Shown here: positions 43,569-56,400 of the stretch, piece by piece
Position numbering within the stretch: the stretch's first letter is position 1
Layout of the letters: each line of letters opens with the position of its first letter
NCBI GenBank assembly: GCA_030765045.1
Contig: CM060965.1
Coordinates: 148,116,374-148,180,373 of the forward strand
Length of the DNA stretch: 64,000 nt
Direction of reading: 5' to 3'
Source: Tenodera sinensis
Lineage: Eukaryota; Arthropoda; Insecta; Mantodea; Mantidae
Program-made: the position numbers and the translations under genes
Notes under the pieces: generated by a model
Seen by the model: only the letters and a program-made list of their open reading frames with translations
What the model was told of the DNA's origin: nothing
Databases searched by the model: none

Positions 43569-44756
43569 ACTTGTCCTGTACCTTCTATTTTTAGTCCATT
43601 TATATTCTGTAAATACACTGTGTTAACAGCTTATTTCAAGGACAATTACCAATGAATCAGCAGTTAACCTTGTTTGATTTTTTTGAATAATGCTGTTGCA
43701 TTTGTCCACCTTAGAAACATAACGTGAACTTAAGTTTTGAGTGCTATTGAAGAATATAGAAATAATGTAGTTTTATTTCAGTTTTCATATTTTACCATCA
43801 GATAATTAGTTTTTATAATGTTAAATATATATTTAATGTTTCACATGGCAGTATAGAGTCTGCAACAAATGTTATTATGTATTGGGCAACCACAGGGGAG
43901 AGATAATGTCATATCAGAATAAAACTATTTCTATAACTAAGCCATAAACTTTTACAAAATGGCAACAGTATTGGATTCAATTTTCAAAATTATTTTGGCA
44001 TATTCAGAGAATCCTACTTTTCTGTAAACTGAAAATAGATCTAATGCAGATCTTACATTAAAGAGAATGTGAATGACCTAATTATTTTTACTGTTGTTGA
44101 TAGCATTTTTTCGGTAGCCTGTATTGAAATGCATAGGCTTTCAAGTAAAGTATTTTAATTATTTTTGGATCAAGAAGAATGCCCCTAAAAATGAAAACAA
44201 ACTTCTTTGGTAGGGAGCCAGAAAGAAATGCCAATTATCATACAGCAGTCTATAATTTTCAGGTCATAGCAAGGCATTTCACACATTAGTACAGCATTTT
44301 CTAAACTCGCATCAATTTCATCTAGTTTCTTTTTTGTTAAAACTTATCTAAAATGTTTCTTGTCTAATACCAAGCTTCAAATTTATTAATGATCATATGA
44401 AACAACTCATTATGGCTTGAAAATTGGGTTGTAGTGTGTGATAAGTGCTAAGAAAATAATAGGACCAATTTTGTTTAGTAAAACAATGTAAGACACACTG
44501 CCTGTTTGTCAGGTAAGCATTTTATTGTGCCTCTGCTGGCACCATTTTGCTGGTGACTCTCAGTTCCCTTGCATAGTGCAGAGAGCCCACAATTGGATTA
44601 CCATATGTTTTAATGATCCTATAAATGCTATCAACGCTACTACAGTATTTTCATCACAAAACCAGCCAACCTTACATTTAACATGCATTCATTTATTATC
44701 TTGTTTCAAATTGAATACTATATACATTTAGTAAGTGTATTTGAAAGGAAGAGGTG
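43569..44756 (+). other. 3' UTR of AP endonuclease and downstream sequence
   Basis: AT-rich sequence after the stop. The first canonical AATAAA is at 43918-43923, which would give a UTR of roughly 370 bp. Nothing else recognised up to 44756. Confidence 0.45.
43918..43923 (+). terminator. Candidate poly(A) signal AATAAA
   Basis: First AATAAA downstream of the AP endonuclease stop codon. Confidence 0.45.
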
Positions 44757-44980
44757 ATACTTGAATTAACATTACTTACCAATCCTGACAGCTCCCACAG
44801 CATGTGTATGGGTGGCACATGGGTCTGTTGTAATGACAACCATGCTTTAACCTTGAAGGCTATTGGATACCTACAGATTAAACTTGGTTATCATGACAAC
44901 AGATCCATGTGCCATTCATACACATGCTGTAGGAGCTATCACAATTTCCAAGTAACGTTAATACGCCAATTCAAGTACAG
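44757..44980. repeat. Inverted repeat with about 100-bp arms
   Basis: Left arm from 44757 (ATACTTGAATTAACATTACT) and right arm ending near 44980, its diverged inverse. The inner part GCATGTGTATGGGTGGCACA is about 90 percent matched. Loop of about 40 bp. Looks like a foldback element or MITE without coding capacity. Confidence 0.8.
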
Positions 44981-45089
44981 TACATTTACTACAAAACTTG
45001 GCCAACAGGTGCACAGCCCATCTCATCTCCCAGACATGTAGTGCACGACTTGGCTGGCAGTCGCACTGCTCCTCTCCCAGTCACACATG

Positions 45090-45520
45090 CATGGACATCA
45101 AAACATCTCAAATCACATTAACAATTATCAGAATGAACACAAAACATGCCTTATTACTGGAGATGTTAGAAATGCCATCCATCTGCATCAATACATCTAC
45201 GGCATCTTCTGAGGAAATTTTCATTCACACCCATAGTTCAGCACCTGAAATAGTGTTAATTCCTCTCCAGATATTTTGTCTTGTGCAAGGTACCTAAGAG
45301 ATTTTTGAGGTCACCGTTCTAATCTTCCTCCAATTTTGTCTAATATATGTTCCATAAGCATACACGCTTTTCCTGTCACGAATTGATCCTGTATCCCTGA
45401 ATTTATTTTCAAGCAAATGAACGTGTGTCTACTCAGAACATGCACACCAGGAAATTTAGTGTCAAATTGCCTTACAACTTCCCTATGGGATGATGTAAAC
45501 ACTTACACATAAACACCCTT
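45090..45520 (-). pseudogene. Mariner-class transposase relic with DUF4817-like N-terminus, internally deleted
   Basis: Minus-strand 45311-45502 gives VVRQFDTKFPGVHVLSRHTF, like the DUF4817/helix-turn-helix start of arthropod mariner-type transposases. It is followed almost directly by FLRRCRRCIDADGWHF (about 45170-45220), the usual last residues of such proteins. The catalytic core is missing. Confidence 0.6.
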
Positions 45521-46423
45521 TGTTGCGCTATATACTCCTATTTATTCATTTTGAAAACACTTCAATTTATTCACATGTGAACTGGGCTACAACAGCACAA
45601 ACACCTGCCTAAAAGAAGTAAGACTGATGCATGTGTGATGATCAGCACGTGCACACAGGGAAATGCAGTGTAGATCACATGGGCCTTGCACCTGCCGGCC
45701 AAGCTTTGAAGTAAACGTACTGTATAATGTTTATAGCAAGATTCTTCCAGCTCTATCCATTTTGTGTATCCCAAGTTTCAAAAGGCTCAACATTTTAATA
45801 TGGCCAACAAAGGAAGCAATTATGTATTTTAGTAGGTTAGTTCAAACAACTGATGCAAGCTCACCATATAAAGAGGCAACAATTCTACTTCATATTCTGC
45901 AAACATTTTAGATCCAAGTTATGTTGCAGGTATGCATTAACTTCAGGTGTTTGATCCTGCTTACCTTATGTGATTCTGGTGATCATGAAAAGAAAACACA
46001 GCAAAATGTTAAACTAAAATCCTTATCAACTGTGTATGTATCCAGAAATAATTTGTTTTTATAACTGAGGGAAGAGATTGGAAATGTAGTCTAGTCTACT
46101 GACATAAACAAAGAGCTGAAATAAAATTCTTATCAGCAACTCCTATTTCCCAACATACTGCCTATTCCGTTCCCCTCCACCCAGAAGGTAACATTCAAGT
46201 TTTTGTAACAGTATAAATGAAGTATTTATCATGTATGTATAGTACACTTTTATAAGAGAAATGCAATGTTTACCACCTTTATTTTATTTATACCCATAAA
46301 GTAATGAAACTCTCCTCCATTGGAATTGTTCTTCATTTCTTTGGTAGATTTCAGTAAATACATTAGAGGTTTGACTTAGGACTTTTTATGAAGATTTAGA
46401 CCCTTCTGGCAGTTTGTGTAAAC
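45521..46423. other. Unassigned sequence
   Basis: No gene recognised. If the ORF at 46424-46906 is an exon, its downstream exons should lie to the left of it, and I could not identify them. Confidence 0.3.
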
Positions 46424-46906
46424 TTACATCCAGAGTGGTAGAGTAGCACTGGCAGTAATTTGTTGAGCTTTGGTGATTTGTGTAACAGAGAAGATATGCT
46501 GTGCTTCAGCACGTGATAATGAGTGGAGCCAGACAATCCAGAGGCTCAATTCAGCTTTATGTTCTGATTTGGAGCTCTTCCATTGAACACAGAAACAAAA
46601 TTGCTTGTCATTTGCAAATGTTTTGCTAATGATACTTGACTTGTTTAGCAGTAGTATGACACAGGACTCTGCTAGAAAGTTATTAATGGACTGATTTCTG
46701 AATAGCTTTGTGTCATAAAATCCCAGCCTAGAAAGGAGTATAAGTGATGCATTTACTGCTTCATTCAGTCGTTTCTCAAATCTAATGTTTGGTAACCTTT
46801 TAGCTGTGTCATATTTTATTGTGGAACAAACTGGCACTATGTTCTTGCCTTGTGGTAGACTAGTGTTTACAGAAAAATTTGATTCTCTATGTAGTAAGAG
46901 CAACAT
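46424..46906 (-). CDS. Candidate exon of an unknown gene
   Basis: A 160-codon minus-strand ORF starting MLLLLHRESNFS, with an in-frame TAA two codons before the ATG, so the ATG is the first possible start. A strong donor GTAAGT (complement at 46422-46427) overlaps the stop. Spliced there, the exon would be 46906 down to 46428. Composition is ordinary (mixed hydrophobic and charged, no low complexity), and no transposon family is recognised. No signal peptide or clear domain. The converging orientation with the AP endonuclease gene is plausible. A chance ORF cannot be excluded. Confidence 0.35.
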   Translation of the reverse strand: MLLLLHRESNFSVNTSLPQGKNIVPVCSTIKYDTAKRLPNIRFEKRLNEAVNASLILLSRLGFYDTKLFRNQSINNFLAESCVILLLNKSSIISKTFANDKQFCFCVQWKSSKSEHKAELSLWIVWLHSLSRAEAQHIFSVTQITKAQQITASATLPLWM

Positions 46907-48154
46907 TGCTTAAAAAGCATGACTCACACGTACACCAAAAAAAAAAATTAAACAGAGCCAACTTCCCATAAAAATGAAAAAGTTCTGCGGCTGCCCATAT
47001 ATTAAGCCTTAGCACATTGTTTACAGTGTTTTAAAATTGATGTTACACAGTAACTATAAGGCAACTATTATGTTAGCATGTTGTTTATTTTAGTTAATAG
47101 TGCATAGAATTAGAAGTAATTAAATTTCAGTTATGTAAACATTTTGTTTATTAACGTAAAGCTGTATTGGACGTACTGTAACAAAATGGGTGTTAAAAAA
47201 GTGTGTATTTGGTTCAAGACTAGTAGTACAATCAAAGCAGAAAGTATACATGTGTAATGCTTTTAATAAAGAAACTCATTTTTGTATTTTGTTGTAATTA
47301 TATTACTGATATCTACACAAATTTACATGCAAATCACAGATTAAACCAAAATAGCCCCTTATTTATCTCTATGTAAAGTTTCTACAGTATATTCGTGCAT
47401 TACTTTAACATTCCTAGGTCTTACGGAAAGGAGTGCAAGGAAAAAGAGAAGATACTTCTTGTGGAATATAATATACTTGCATGGTAACCACAGCTCTTGG
47501 AGCGTTAATGTGCCGTACTCCCAAATACAAGCTGCCCCCTGCTCTCCACTACTTATTGCCCTAAAGTTTTCTTTGTCAGTCACAAACTCTCATTTATGTT
47601 AATTATTATTTATTTATGTGTTTCTACAGCTTGTTAACCGAATTTACTGTGTTTATCACAGAAGGTGCAGGAAAAACAATCCTGTATTCATATGAAATTG
47701 CCACATAGCTAAACTGAGTAAAACATTCCCCCTGCTTAATTAGAAAAAGCAATAAAATACACAATTTTGGCACGGTTGAAACCCGCCTGATCAATACACA
47801 TAATAAATTATTGCTCCCATAGGAACTGTAGCCAAAATCCCAACATAAAAAGGTGCAGCCCACGGTCAGACTCAGCAAGGATAAGGAAAATCAAAACTAG
47901 ACCCATGTGTACAGCTCGTCCCGAGCTAGATGTCGCTCTGGGCAAAGGTCAAGTTCTCACTCCCAAAGCCAAGACCTGGCAATGGTGTTGCTGTCACTTT
48001 TACGCAGCAGTAGCTGCGAGTATTATTGTAACAGGCACAGCCTAGGGGAGAACTTATGAGTGAAAATAGAATAAAAGATCTCTTATAATTAATAAATATG
48101 TGCACACGACACACCATTCTGCCACACACTGGTTAGCTACCAGGCCATGCCATG
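46907..48154. other. Unassigned sequence
   Basis: Short minus-strand frames at 47359-47583 and 47624-47878 have no recognised family. Nothing else supported. Confidence 0.3.
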
Positions 48155-48180
48155 CCCCCCCCCCCCCCCCCCCCCCCCCC
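48155..48180. repeat. Poly(C) run, 26 bases
   Basis: Uninterrupted C tract. Tracts like this are prone to sequencing and assembly error. Confidence 0.9.
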
Positions 48181-48633
48181 ACTGTTGTATATCTATCTCA
48201 GAGAACTGGTGTCAGTGGTAGAATCATGTCACATAACAAGGTAAAAAGATATTTCAAAGCCAAATGGAAACATAAGTACTTCTGTGTTCCTATAAAATAA
48301 AGCATTGTGTTTGCTATGACAAAAGAATATACATGTAATGTAAAGACAATCCATAATCATAAAATCAGTACATGTTTCTATTCAGTTCCACCACTGCACG
48401 CCTTGAAACTTATTTGTAAAGACGTGTGTCCATAGACAAACAACCAGAAAAGACAGATGGCCTGCATTTGCAAATTCTTAAAAAAAAAATTGCATTCCTC
48501 TCACCCCTCTTCCCAATGACCATAATAGATGGAGGAGCAAGAGGAGGTTCTAAGAAAAGAGTTGAATTTGGGAGTAGGTCAAATTTTGGAATATGGAATA
48601 AGCATGGTTGTAGGAAAGGAAAGCAAAGCCATT

Positions 48634-48862
48634 TTGTGTCGCATCCTTGAAAACTTAAAATACTAAATTTGGTTTTTAACCGACTTTTCATTTTTGAGTT
48701 ATGCTGTTCACAGACTGACAGACACACACATACAGACCTTTTTCTAAAAATGCATTTTTTGGATTCAGGGGGTCTCAAAACATACATTTCCGGTGGAATC
48801 TTGACATCGAATTTTAGGGTGGAAAACAATACTTCCCCTACTTACCAGTAGAGAAAGTAAAA
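48634..48862 (-). repeat. Family X fragment (3' third)
   Basis: Starts at TTTTGTGTCGCATCCTTGAA and ends GAGAAAGTAAAA. Truncated at its left side. Confidence 0.8.
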
Positions 48863-50560
48863 AGACAGTACAGGAATGGAAATTAGGATATGAAAGGAAA
48901 GAACAGTCAAACAAAGAGTGGCTTGATGATGAATGCAAAGCAGCAAAAAGAGAAGCATTTAATGAACTGACCAGGTGAAGATGGAGGACAAGCAAGATTG
49001 AGGCATTTGCAAACTACTAAAGGGGATATAAATGTTTAATAGAGGCAAAAAGAGTAGAATGGAATGGAGGAATAAGAGGAGGGGCAAAAAGTAAAATTAC
49101 CTCAAAACAAATGGCTAATTACTTCAGGAAACTGATTGGGGAAAGGGATAGAACAAGGTAAAATGATAAACAAGAAGTTGGAAAGCAAAGTTATTAAAAT
49201 AAAGGTGCACCAGCAACTGGCAAAGGTAAACCAAGCCAAGGGTCAGACAGAATAACTGGAAAATTCTTGGAAAAAAATCATGTGTTGCACTCACATGACT
49301 TTCTCTACTCTTGTACTAACCATTCTTACAAACTCTTATTCCTATATCGTCTTGTTAGTTAAGATAAACATTTGTACAAATTATCTTGTTGCTTATTTCC
49401 TTGTAGGTGCAAAGGGAATATTAGAATACAGTAGGCTTTGTACGATAGTAAAATCTTTTAAGGTTTGAGATTCCGTTCTCTTTGCACACTTAATATATAA
49501 AAAAATGAACAACGATGTTCCATTTCACGGAAGTTTTAAGTTTTCTGAAACTCACACACATAATAAGGAATATCTCCGAAATGGTTCACCGTACAAAAAA
49601 ATTTATTGAGACATAAATTGTGTATTTTAGCAAGATCTACATTTTTTGTATAGTATGATGTGATCTATCTCTAATGGTTTACCAGTTATGCAAAAGTCGT
49701 CCAAAGTAAATATGACTACAGGGGCTATAGCCAGAAAATTCAAGATATACATTTCATTGTCAACAAAATATCTCAAACATATGACATTTTAATCAAAATC
49801 GTTGGAGCCATTTTCAAGAAAATCAAAATTTTTGAAAAATTTTCCATGTGAAGGATAGTTTAGAGTGGGGCTATTTTCTTCAAAATCTTTGTGTCGCATC
49901 CCTGAAAGACCAACTTAAATACCAACTTTGGTTTTTAACCCACTTTTCGTTTTTGAGTTATGCTGTCCACACACATACACACAGACCTTCTTCTGAAAAT
50001 GCTGTTTTTGGATTCGGGGGTCTCAAAACATATATTTCTGCTGAATATTGGGTGGAATACAATACCAGTAGAGAAAGTAAAAAGTGGTGAGATACAAAAT
50101 GGTTCAAATATAATAATAGAGTGCTCAACAAAGTGAAAGATGATGGCATCCCAGAGAGTTTTAAAACAAACTTGGTGGTGCCAAAATACTAAGGGAAGGA
50201 AGTAATAATCCAGAAAAGCATAGAGGGATGTACTTGCTATCTGTACTAGAGAAACATACACTCATAGTTTGAAATTGTTAAAAGTTGGTGGGGAAGAAAG
50301 CATTTTAGCAATGTATGTTTCGCTGTTTGTCTTGTTATATAAACTGCCCCCCTGGGATATTTTACTGGGGGGAAATCCTACCCATCCACCCCACTCCCCC
50401 CAGGATTTTGCTCAGTGCCCACACTGGAATACTGGTTGATAGGCTAAAAGAATAATGAACAAGGGAAAATATTGGAAGTCCAAATAAGTTTCAAACAAAA
50501 CGAAACAGACCATACATTACATATTCATAATAAAGACAATAATGAACACTTGGTTGAAAA
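48863..50560 (+). pseudogene. Non-LTR retrotransposon relic interrupted by family X copies
   Basis: Fragments on the + strand: 48863-49276 gives KEWLDDECKAAKREAFNELT and YKCLIEAKRVEWN, a typical linker between endonuclease and RT. 50083-50290 gives KVKDDGIPESFKTNLVVPKY and a LLSVLEKHT piece (early RT). 50430-50560 gives a frame resembling the next RT segment. Family X copies sit between the fragments (49277-50082 and from 50561). RT catalytic motifs are not seen. Confidence 0.6.
49277..50082 (-). repeat. Family X full copy inserted in a retrotransposon relic
   Basis: About 806 bp, from ATCATGTGTTGCACTCACAT to GAGAAAGTAAAA. Because unrelated coding sequence continues on both sides, this copy gives the best estimate of the family ends. 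Confidence 0.85.
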
Positions 50561-50790
50561 ATCTGATGTGTTACACTCAGGTGACTTTCTCTACTCACTC
50601 TTGTACAAACTATTTTTAAAACACTTATTCCTATATCTAATTCATATTTGTAGAAATTATATTGTTAATTTTCTTGTAGGTGCAAGGGGAATATGTGAAT
50701 ACATTAGACTTCAAGTGATAGTCAAATTTGTAAAGCTAGTTGCAATGTGATAGCTTTGAAATTCTTTTATCTTTGCATGGCCAAGAGATA
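50561..50790 (-). repeat. Family X fragment (5' third)
   Basis: Starts ATCTGATGTGTTACACTCAG and fades after TTTGCATGGCCAAG. Confidence 0.7.
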
Positions 50791-51919
50791 AAGTGTGTTA
50801 TACAGAAGCACAGCTGTTCATTTGTAATATATTTATATTAAGATGACTGCTTTCATTAGAAAATAAAATTTTATCTATAGCATCACTGCAGAGTTGATAA
50901 CCACATTGTTGGTACCTGATGCCCATGGACTCTTCGTAGACTATTTCCCCTTGTGAGACTGGGAAAACCTAAGTCAGGATATTTGTCAGTTGTTTTCAGA
51001 CTTAGTTAAGGTTCCTCATCTAGGTATCGAGGGAACATTTGTTGGAACACACTAGATACTTTCTGAAGCTTTAGACTTAGGTTTCCTGAGACCCTACTAG
51101 ATAGCATGTAGATTCTCTTTGACAAAAATATGGTGTTGAGAAATAAAAAGTCTGCCACATTTCCGCTTATTGAGACCTCTCTTGCATCCTCCATCATACG
51201 AAGTTGATAATGGGTCCTTCTTTTGGACTGCACTATACCCGGTTTCTCAACATGGACAGTCCACAGTCTCCAGCAGTTCAATCTTCACACAGAATAGACC
51301 TTGTTGCATTCGCAGGCCCTGGCATTTGGCTTCATCCTCAGTAGGTATATGTAATAGAAATTGTTACATTTTAACTAAAATATATTGCCATGCTTAGATG
51401 TACACTTACTGCTTGGGATGACTTGAGAATGAAATGAAGTTATCAGTAACTGAAGCGTGGCATGTGTCACTGTCTGAGTAGGATCACTGCAAAAGTGTGC
51501 CCTCTCTATGTTGGTTTAACACTTGCTTCGCTACTGCTTTGCAGTAAACCTATAAAGTAATTGTATGCACACATTCCAAGTTAAGTCATGCCATATACTA
51601 AGTATACTTATATATAATAATAATAATTAATAATAATAATAATAAAAACTGGAAGTTGATGACAATGTTGTTGGATCACAATAAAATATGAATTTTGAGT
51701 CGATTAATAACACAAAACAACATTCACTTTTAAATTTTCCTGGTACATGTTTCGAAGGCTAGCTTTCCTCCATTATCACTTATAACTTTCACTAAAGCTG
51801 AGCCTCTTGACTGGCTGCATCGTAAGGGCATTCCCTTTGTTTGGAAGACTAAATAACAAAATTATTTTTATGAGATTAAAGTACTGATACCAATCTGCCT
51901 ATTCTTACATTTCTGAAAT
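50791..51919. other. Unassigned sequence with (ATA)n tract
   Basis: ATA/AAT triplets at about 51617-51646. A 91-codon minus-strand frame at 51006-51281 has no recognised family. Confidence 0.35.
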
Positions 51920-53400
51920 TTGTGCTGCAAACTGATGCCAGTTGGGTTCGGCACTGCGATGCTATTGCAAAATATTTTGCAGGGCAATTGCCTGATTTGT
52001 TTCAGTTCATATATCTTATAGGCTGCTGGAAAAAATGTCTTTTACCAACTTGAGAATGTGATTGTTTTATTTGCCTGCAGCATGTGTCATTTACACTAGT
52101 GCGATAAGCTTTAACTTGGGACCCCTAGATGGTAGGCTCGCATGTTTAGGAGAACGTATTGGCTCATTGAAATTTAACCTTGTGCATATTAAGGGCTCAG
52201 GGAATGTTGTGGCTGATGGTTTGTACTCGACTTTTCTGAGGCTTCCGACATTGTGCCCTCAAAACAAGACCAGGGGTGCAACGTTTGTTTGTCATTCCCA
52301 GAAATGTTTATAGTATTGCTGAATATCGGAGACAAGACTTTAATCTGCTGGCTATAATACAACTGGGGTCGGCGTTTGCTGTTCCGCCACGTGGTGAAGG
52401 ATCAGGTTATAATAGTCCGTGCCAAATTGGACAGGAAATTTAAGATCCTTTTGCCTGAAAGTTCAATTACAAAGATACCTATTTGAGTTTTCATATTTCA
52501 GGTTTTGGCCCCACCATCCGGTGTGTAGAGACTCATTATAAAGTGAGCATTTTTCTGACAAGAATATTACCATCCAGGTTAAAATATGTCTGATTTGTTT
52601 CTAGTGAAACCTGCAACACGTATGATATGGAGTGGTCTTGCACTATAGGTAGCTTTAAAGCCAATGGAAAAGCTCCTTTTGACTTCATCGGATATTTTCC
52701 TAGATTGGTTCAAGGCAACAATTTTGCTTTAGCTGTTGTGGATGCCTTTTAAAAATTTGTTCAGCTTTCATTTGTTTTTTGGGCAAGGGTAATTACTATA
52801 ACAAAAATGTTGGCTAATATCTTTGCTGCTTTAGGGGCTCCTGTTATATTGTATCTGACAATGCTTCTCCTTTACATCTTATCATGTCAGAGCATTCTGT
52901 TTTGATTGGGATGTCAAGCATCTTAGCACTTTCTTATTATTCAAACACTTCCCATGCTAAATGCTTTAATAGAAATATAAAGTCTGCTTTAAATGCCAAT
53001 CATTAGGATAAACATAATACATGTGGCACAATTTGAATAAGCTGCAATTTTCATTTAACTCTATGAGGCCTGAATTGCATCAGACGAGTCCATTTCAGTT
53101 AATATTGACTATGCTCCAAGTTCCTCATTTGCTAATTTATGGCCCTTGAGCAGTCCTGAGGAATTTACTCTCAAAATAATTAATTTGCCCAGATTGGAAA
53201 CATGCCTGTAATAATTTGAAGAGGGCATGGAAAGTCAGAAAAAGGCAATATGATCCACATAAAAAGCCTTCTTACACTTTCAAATAAATTGTTATATGTA
53301 GGACTCATCCTTTAGGTTGTTTGTATGTGAGCGCTTATGCTGCCAAGCTGCTGGCTCCCCATTATTTGGGACCTTCTATAATGAACATTTACAAAAAATG
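51920..53400 (+). pseudogene. Ty3/gypsy pol relic (RNase H to integrase)
   Basis: In order across frameshifts: LQTDAS near 51928 (RNase H first Asp), FNLVHIKGSGNVVADGL at about 52172-52220 (end of RNase H), then an integrase core with PFDFIGYFPRLVQGN (about 52678-52725), AVVDAF (52735) and GAPVIL (52840). Stops and frameshifts are frequent. No LTRs were identified. Confidence 0.75.
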
Positions 53401-53479
53401 GCAGTCAGGCTGGGCCGCTGGAGTGTCCAAAACCACATCTCAGTTGAAGCTGTGTTTATTTAATCCAAGTTTACAATGT

Positions 53480-56400
53480 CTTTGACATCTTCCTGCACTC
53501 ATTTAGGAACTATAATTTTTCTCCGCTCTTCTCTGAATTCCCAATATCCATCTTCTAATCTCCTTTCTTTCACTGTTCCTTGTTTTCCATGTTAATTTGG
53601 GTCTTCCCCTCTACCTATGCACCACTGAAGTCCATTTATGTATCTTCTTTAGCAGTCTGTTCTCATCCACCCTTTTCAGGTGTCCAAACCATCGTAATTG
53701 TTCTGTTTTAATTTCTTTTACCAATGAACCTTTTACTTTCATTTTTTCCCTTATAACCATGTTTCTGATTTTGCCTCTATTTGAGATCCTTGCAGATTGT
53801 CGCCAAAAATCCATTTCTGTAGAGTTTAATTTAGCTAATGTTCTTGAACCATATGTGATTACACTTTTTATAATAGAATTATATATGTTTTTGTTTTAAT
53901 TGTAACATACTTATACCATAAAACACTAACTTTGATATTGCTGACCTTCCTTTATTGATTCTGCCATATAATCTTCATAGTTTCCATCTTTTGTTATTTT
54001 GACCCCTAAATATGTATATTTGCTGCAATGTTTAATTTTTCCTTTACCATTTTCCAAGACTTTCTTTTGCATGTGTTCCTATTGCCATATAATTAGTTTT
54101 GTTTATGTTAGTGTTTAAGTCCATTTTCCATATTCTTCTATGAGTTTTCTTGTCATATATTCCATGTCATCATAATCTCTTGCCACTACCAGTTGGTCGT
54201 CTACAAATGATAGTGAGTATGTTAATAATAAACCCATTTGGGAGCATTTATTTTTCCAGGTCTGTAAGGCATTTTGAAGGTATATTTTAAATAAGGTAGA
54301 TGATGGGGAGCAGCCTCGTCTTAAGCCTTTGGTAACGCAAAATCCTTGTGAAATCTTGTTCTGCATTTTGACTTTTGTATAGGAATTTTCATATAAAGTT
54401 TGTATTGCTTGCATAATAGTGTTATTTATTTTATAATTATTCCCTTAGTTTAGAACATAGAACACTGTCATATGCTTTTTCCAAGTCGATGAATAATAGA
54501 TGTAAACATTTTTCAAAAGCAACTGAAAATATGGTTGATGGTTGACCATCCAGCTCAAAATCCTACCTGTTCCTCTATTTCTATTAGTTTATATTCTTGT
54601 TCTAACACATTCTTCAATATTTTCCTATAAAGAGAACTGAAAATACTGGTTACTGTTATTTCACGATAGTTTTTACAATCATTCCTTTCCTTTCTTATGT
54701 GTAACAGAGAGAAGTCCGATTTTCCAGTCATTTGGCACTGGCTCCATTTAAGTATTTTCCAAACAATTGTCTCAGTAATCCAAATAGTTTCTGTGTACCA
54801 TGTTTTATAAGTTCTGCTACAATTCCATCTTCTCCACATGCTTTTCTGTTTTTCAATGAGCTACTGGCAATCTCTATATATCTATAAAATATAAAAATGT
54901 ATGTATGGTTTTTCTTTACTTTCTTTTGAGTTCTCTGTAATTTCTCCTAAGTATTGTGTCTTTGTTCTGTTCTTTAAAATATGCTTCCCATGTATCCACT
55001 GAAATGAATTCTATACAGTGTCTTCCGGTTTCATCTTTCCTGAGGTTTTTCCATATTCTCCATGATTCACTGCTTCTTATACCCCCTATTATACCTGAAT
55101 GGTGTTAGCAGTTTTTCTCCCAAGTCTTATGCTTCTCCTCTATTACTCTCCTTCTAACTTGTGCTTGTAGTTTCTTGAATTCTATTTTATCCTCTATTTT
55201 TTGTACTTAACCACTTATTATACATCTCTTTACTCTTTTTTACCATCTGGTTACTTTGTTTATTCCAAAGTATAGATTTGTGTTGTTAACTGTCCTTTGT
55301 TTTTCACCAAGTGCTTTCATAGCTACTTCATGAATATTTTTTATTACATATTTATACAAATCTTCTGTGGTACATGCATTGAAATTTGTATTTGTTAGCT
55401 TTTCATCCAGCCTTCTTTTATACAAGTATGATGTACTTTCATCTTGTAGGCCATCTATGTTATATCTTGGTTTATTCAGACTTGATACTTCTCTTTTGGC
55501 TACATCATTTGTTTATTTCAGTTTCTAATTGACAATAGGATCTTGACAGTAGCCAGATAGTAATCACTACCATTATATGCTCTATATACCTATATATGCT
55601 CTTGTACTGGATTTTCAAAATTGCTTTTTGTCTTACGATAATGGAATCAATTACCTATTTGAATTTTAAAGTATCCTGGTGTCATGTAAATGTTGTTGTT
55701 AGCTAATACTGAATTTCTGACAATGAAATCATTAATCCTCTTGCTCTCCAATATTTTTCACTCATGGATGGGGTGCTAGAAGTGGCTGGGCATATTTGAA
55801 GGTGGTCTCAATCCATTTCCTCTTGCAGATCACATAGAGGACAGAGTGGTGAAGAATATATCCCAATTCTGTTTAAATGTTTTGCCAGACAATCATGTCC
55901 TGTAATCAACCTGAAGGTTGCAACTGCTGTTTTTCGAGGATACTCAGGAATTACTGTTTGAATGTTTTGTAGTTCCCATCTTTTATTTTTTGATTTTTCA
56001 TAGTAATATTTTTCAATAATTTTTTTTGAATTCAGAGTTGACTAATCTTTTAGCTGCATAAAATGGTAGATTAACTATTGATTTCTGCACATTGCCGGTA
56101 CCCTTTTTTGCAAGAAAATCAGCTTTCTCATTACCACTCAGTCCACAGTGAGCTGGTATCCATTGGAAGACTAGGTGTTTTTGAAGTGCTGTTATATGGC
56201 TAAGGATTTTCCAACATTCTATAATTGTTTGGTTTATTGGTGACAACTTGGAAGTAATGGCTATAATTGCTGCCCTGGAATCTGAGAGAATAACTGCTTG
56301 ATGAAAATGTGAAATTCTGTACAAAAGATTATGTAGAGCCATTCAAATTGCTTCAATTTCTCCATCAAAGTTTGTAGTTTCATAACTTAAAGATGTGTAA

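Noticed and set aside
51680..51790. Possible second Penelope terminal repeat (TTTCGAAGGC context)
   Set aside because: No inverted partner, no ORF and no target duplication found.
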